From Flavobacteriales bacterium (GTDB lineage: Bacteria > Bacteroidota > Bacteroidia > Flavobacteriales_D > SKUL01), in NCBI GenBank assembly GCA_007129985.1, contig SKUL01000247.1, positions 1-6,559 of the forward strand: a stretch of DNA of 6,559 nt, given 5' to 3'. Numbering within the stretch: position 1 is the first letter of the stretch; the number at the start of each line of letters is the position of its first letter. The position numbers were made by a program, and so were the translations under genes. Of the stretch, positions 4,983 to 6,559 are shown piece after piece. Under the pieces are notes generated by a model. The model was not told where the DNA came from. It was given only the letters and a program-made list of their open reading frames with translations, and searched no databases.

Positions 4983-6428
4983 ATGTCTGAAGACGACAAA
5001 ATATTAGAAGAGGTAACCTCGCGCGAATACGCGTACGGGTTCACCACCAATATAGAGTCCGACAAAGTTCCCAAAGGGCTCAATGAAGACATTATACGGT
5101 TGATTTCTGCCAAGAAAAACGAACCCGAATGGATGCTCGAATGGCGTCTGGAGGCCTTTGCCATATGGTCGGAAATGACCGAGCCGGAATGGGCACACGT
5201 GCGGTACAAAAAACCTGAATTTCAGGAAATCACCTACTACGCAGCTCCTAAGAGTAAGCCCAAGCTCAACAGCCTGGATGAGGTGGACCCCGAAATGCGC
5301 CGTACCATGGAGCGCCTCGGCATCTCGCTCGAAGAGCAAAAGCGCCTTACCGGTGTGGCCGTTGATTTTGTGATGGACTCCGTATCTGTGGCGACCTCGT
5401 TTAAAGCTAAACTGGCCGAGCTGGGCATTATTTTCTGCTCTTTCAGCGAAGCCGTACAAGAACACCCCGAACTGGTGAAAAAGTACATCGGCTCTGTGGT
5501 GCCCCGCAAAGACAATTTTTACGCCGCCCTCAACTCGGCCGTGTTTACCGATGGCTCATTCTGCTACATTCCCAAAGGCGTAAAATGCCCCATGGAACTG
5601 AGCACTTACTTCCGCATCAACGAAGCAGGAACCGGGCAGTTTGAGCGCACATTGTTGATTGCCGACGAAGACAGCTACGTAAGCTACCTCGAAGGCTGTA
5701 CCGCTCCATCTCGCGATGAGAACCAGCTTCACGCAGCAGTGGTTGAACTGGTAGCCCTCAAAGGCGCCGAAATCAAATACTCAACCGTGCAGAACTGGTT
5801 TCCGGGTGATGCAGAAGGCAAAGGCGGGGTATTCAACTTCGTAACCAAGCGCGGGCTGTGCGACGGTTTTCGCTCCAAAATATCATGGACACAGGTCGAA
5901 ACCGGTTCGGCAGTTACCTGGAAATACCCCTCGTGTGTGCTCAAGGGCGACGAATCGGTGGGTGAGTTCTACTCGGTAGCTGTAACCAACAACTATCAGC
6001 AAGCAGATACCGGCACCAAGATGATTCACATTGGTAAAAACACCAAAAGCACCATCATCTCGAAAGGAATTTCCGCCGGAAAAAGCCAGAATTCATACCG
6101 CGGTTTGGTGAAAATCAACAAAGGCGCCACCAACGCGCGCAACTTTTCGCAATGTGATTCTCTGCTTATGGGCGATAAATGCGGCGCGCACACCTTCCCC
6201 TACATTGAAGTGGCGAACCCCTCGGGCAAAGTAGAACATGAGGCCACGACCTCCAAAATTGGTGAGGACCAGATTTTCTACTGCCAGCAGCGCGGTTTGG
6301 ACGAAGAAGAGGCCATCAGCCTGATTGTAAACGGATACGCCAAAGAAGTGCTGAATCAGCTTCCCATGGAATTCGCCGTGGAAGCCCAAAAACTCCTCGC
6401 CATTTCTCTGGAAGGAAGCGTGGGATAA
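4983..6428 (+). CDS. sufB: Fe-S cluster assembly scaffold protein SufB
   Basis: Core scaffold of the SUF system, where clusters are built with SufC and SufD in the cytosol. From ATG 4983 it has 481 residues, against 495 in E. coli. A helical N-terminus (MSEDDKILEEVTSREYAYGF) is followed by the long right-handed beta-helix core. Residues aligned by eye with E. coli functional sites are kept: Cys239 in YLEGCTAPS (E. coli Cys254, sulfur acceptor), Cys391 in FSQCDS (Cys405), and His419-Glu420 in VEHEATTS (His433-Glu434). CGAHTFP (400-406) and the C-terminal AQKLLAISLEGSVG are also typical. The start is set at ATG 4983. An upstream in-frame GTG at 4938 would overlap sufA by 29 nt and adds a non-family leader. 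The 5' region is A-rich without a Shine-Dalgarno. It is co-transcribed with sufA and sufC. Confidence 0.97.
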   Translation: MSEDDKILEEVTSREYAYGFTTNIESDKVPKGLNEDIIRLISAKKNEPEWMLEWRLEAFAIWSEMTEPEWAHVRYKKPEFQEITYYAAPKSKPKLNSLDEVDPEMRRTMERLGISLEEQKRLTGVAVDFVMDSVSVATSFKAKLAELGIIFCSFSEAVQEHPELVKKYIGSVVPRKDNFYAALNSAVFTDGSFCYIPKGVKCPMELSTYFRINEAGTGQFERTLLIADEDSYVSYLEGCTAPSRDENQLHAAVVELVALKGAEIKYSTVQNWFPGDAEGKGGVFNFVTKRGLCDGFRSKISWTQVETGSAVTWKYPSCVLKGDESVGEFYSVAVTNNYQQADTGTKMIHIGKNTKSTIISKGISAGKSQNSYRGLVKINKGATNARNFSQCDSLLMGDKCGAHTFPYIEVANPSGKVEHEATTSKIGEDQIFYCQQRGLDEEEAISLIVNGYAKEVLNQLPMEFAVEAQKLLAISLEGSVG

Positions 6429-6458
6429 ATCAAACTCAACCTAATAAGACAACACAAC

Positions 6459-6559
6459 ATGCTCTCAATAAAAAACCTGCACGCCGAAATTGAAGGCCAC
6501 GGCATTTTAAAAGGCCTTAATCTGGACGTTAAACCGGGCGAAGTACACGCCATCATGGG
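6459..6559 (+). CDS. sufC: SufC, Fe-S assembly ATPase (5' part, cut by window edge)
   Basis: ABC-type ATPase subunit that partners SufB and SufD and drives the shape changes needed for cluster assembly. Only 33 full codons are in the window. They read MLSIKNLHAEIEG, then ILKGLNLDVKPGEVHAIMG, the standard SufC N-terminus that runs into the Walker A loop. That loop (expected GPNGSGKST) lies just past the edge. The ATG is 30 nt after the sufB stop, in an A-rich spacer with no Shine-Dalgarno and no promoter-like sequence, so it is read as the third gene of the same operon. Confidence 0.93.
   Translation, partial: MLSIKNLHAEIEGHGILKGLNLDVKPGEVHAIM

Noticed and set aside
5004..5465. 153-codon open frame on the minus strand within sufB
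   Set aside because: Shadow of sufB; no recognisable domain, and the sufB frame is conserved across it.

Overview
The window reads as chromosomal DNA of a Bacteroidota bacterium, probably Flavobacteriales-like. Three things point there. Two promoters carry the Bacteroidota -7 element TAnnTTTG, in the form TA(T/C)CTTTGC. Start codons are preceded by A-rich leaders without Shine-Dalgarno sequences. The proteins (a long lysyl-tRNA synthetase, a SIS-domain phosphoglucose/phosphomannose isomerase and a sufA-sufB-sufC run) also have the Bacteroidota form.

Layout. Positions 1-965 (minus strand) hold nearly all of a bifunctional phosphoglucose/phosphomannose isomerase gene, cut at the left edge only a few codons before its expected end. 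It diverges from lysS (plus strand, best start GTG at 1077, stop at 2789) across an intergenic gap of about 110 bp that contains a clear -7 element for lysS. From 2790 to 3531 lies about 740 bp with no convincing gene but much structure: two six-unit arrays of a degenerate 8-bp motif near its two ends, a cloverleaf-like palindromic element, a ladder of TTGCG words, an inverted pair of diverged palindromic repeats and a long imperfect hairpin. From 4359 down to 3532 (minus strand) is an FkbM-family methyltransferase gene interrupted by one in-frame TAA. The missing C-terminal part of the protein follows in the same frame, so this is a nonsense-mutated gene rather than a naturally short protein. 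From about 4569 to the right edge runs the suf operon: promoter, an inverted repeat resembling a DtxR/IdeR operator, sufA, sufB and the first 33 codons of sufC.

How the genes work together. SufB and SufC form the scaffold and ATPase core that builds Fe-S clusters, and SufA is an A-type carrier that can pass clusters to target proteins. The operator-like repeat just downstream of the promoter suggests metal-responsive control. The isomerase and LysRS are housekeeping enzymes with no obvious link to suf. The methyltransferase and the repeat-rich block between lysS and suf look like an eroding, accessory stretch set between conserved genes.

I did not find a convincing new multi-gene system. The points most worth a second look are the interrupted methyltransferase, the suf-leader operator, and the paired octamer arrays with the palindromic element in the lysS-downstream gap.
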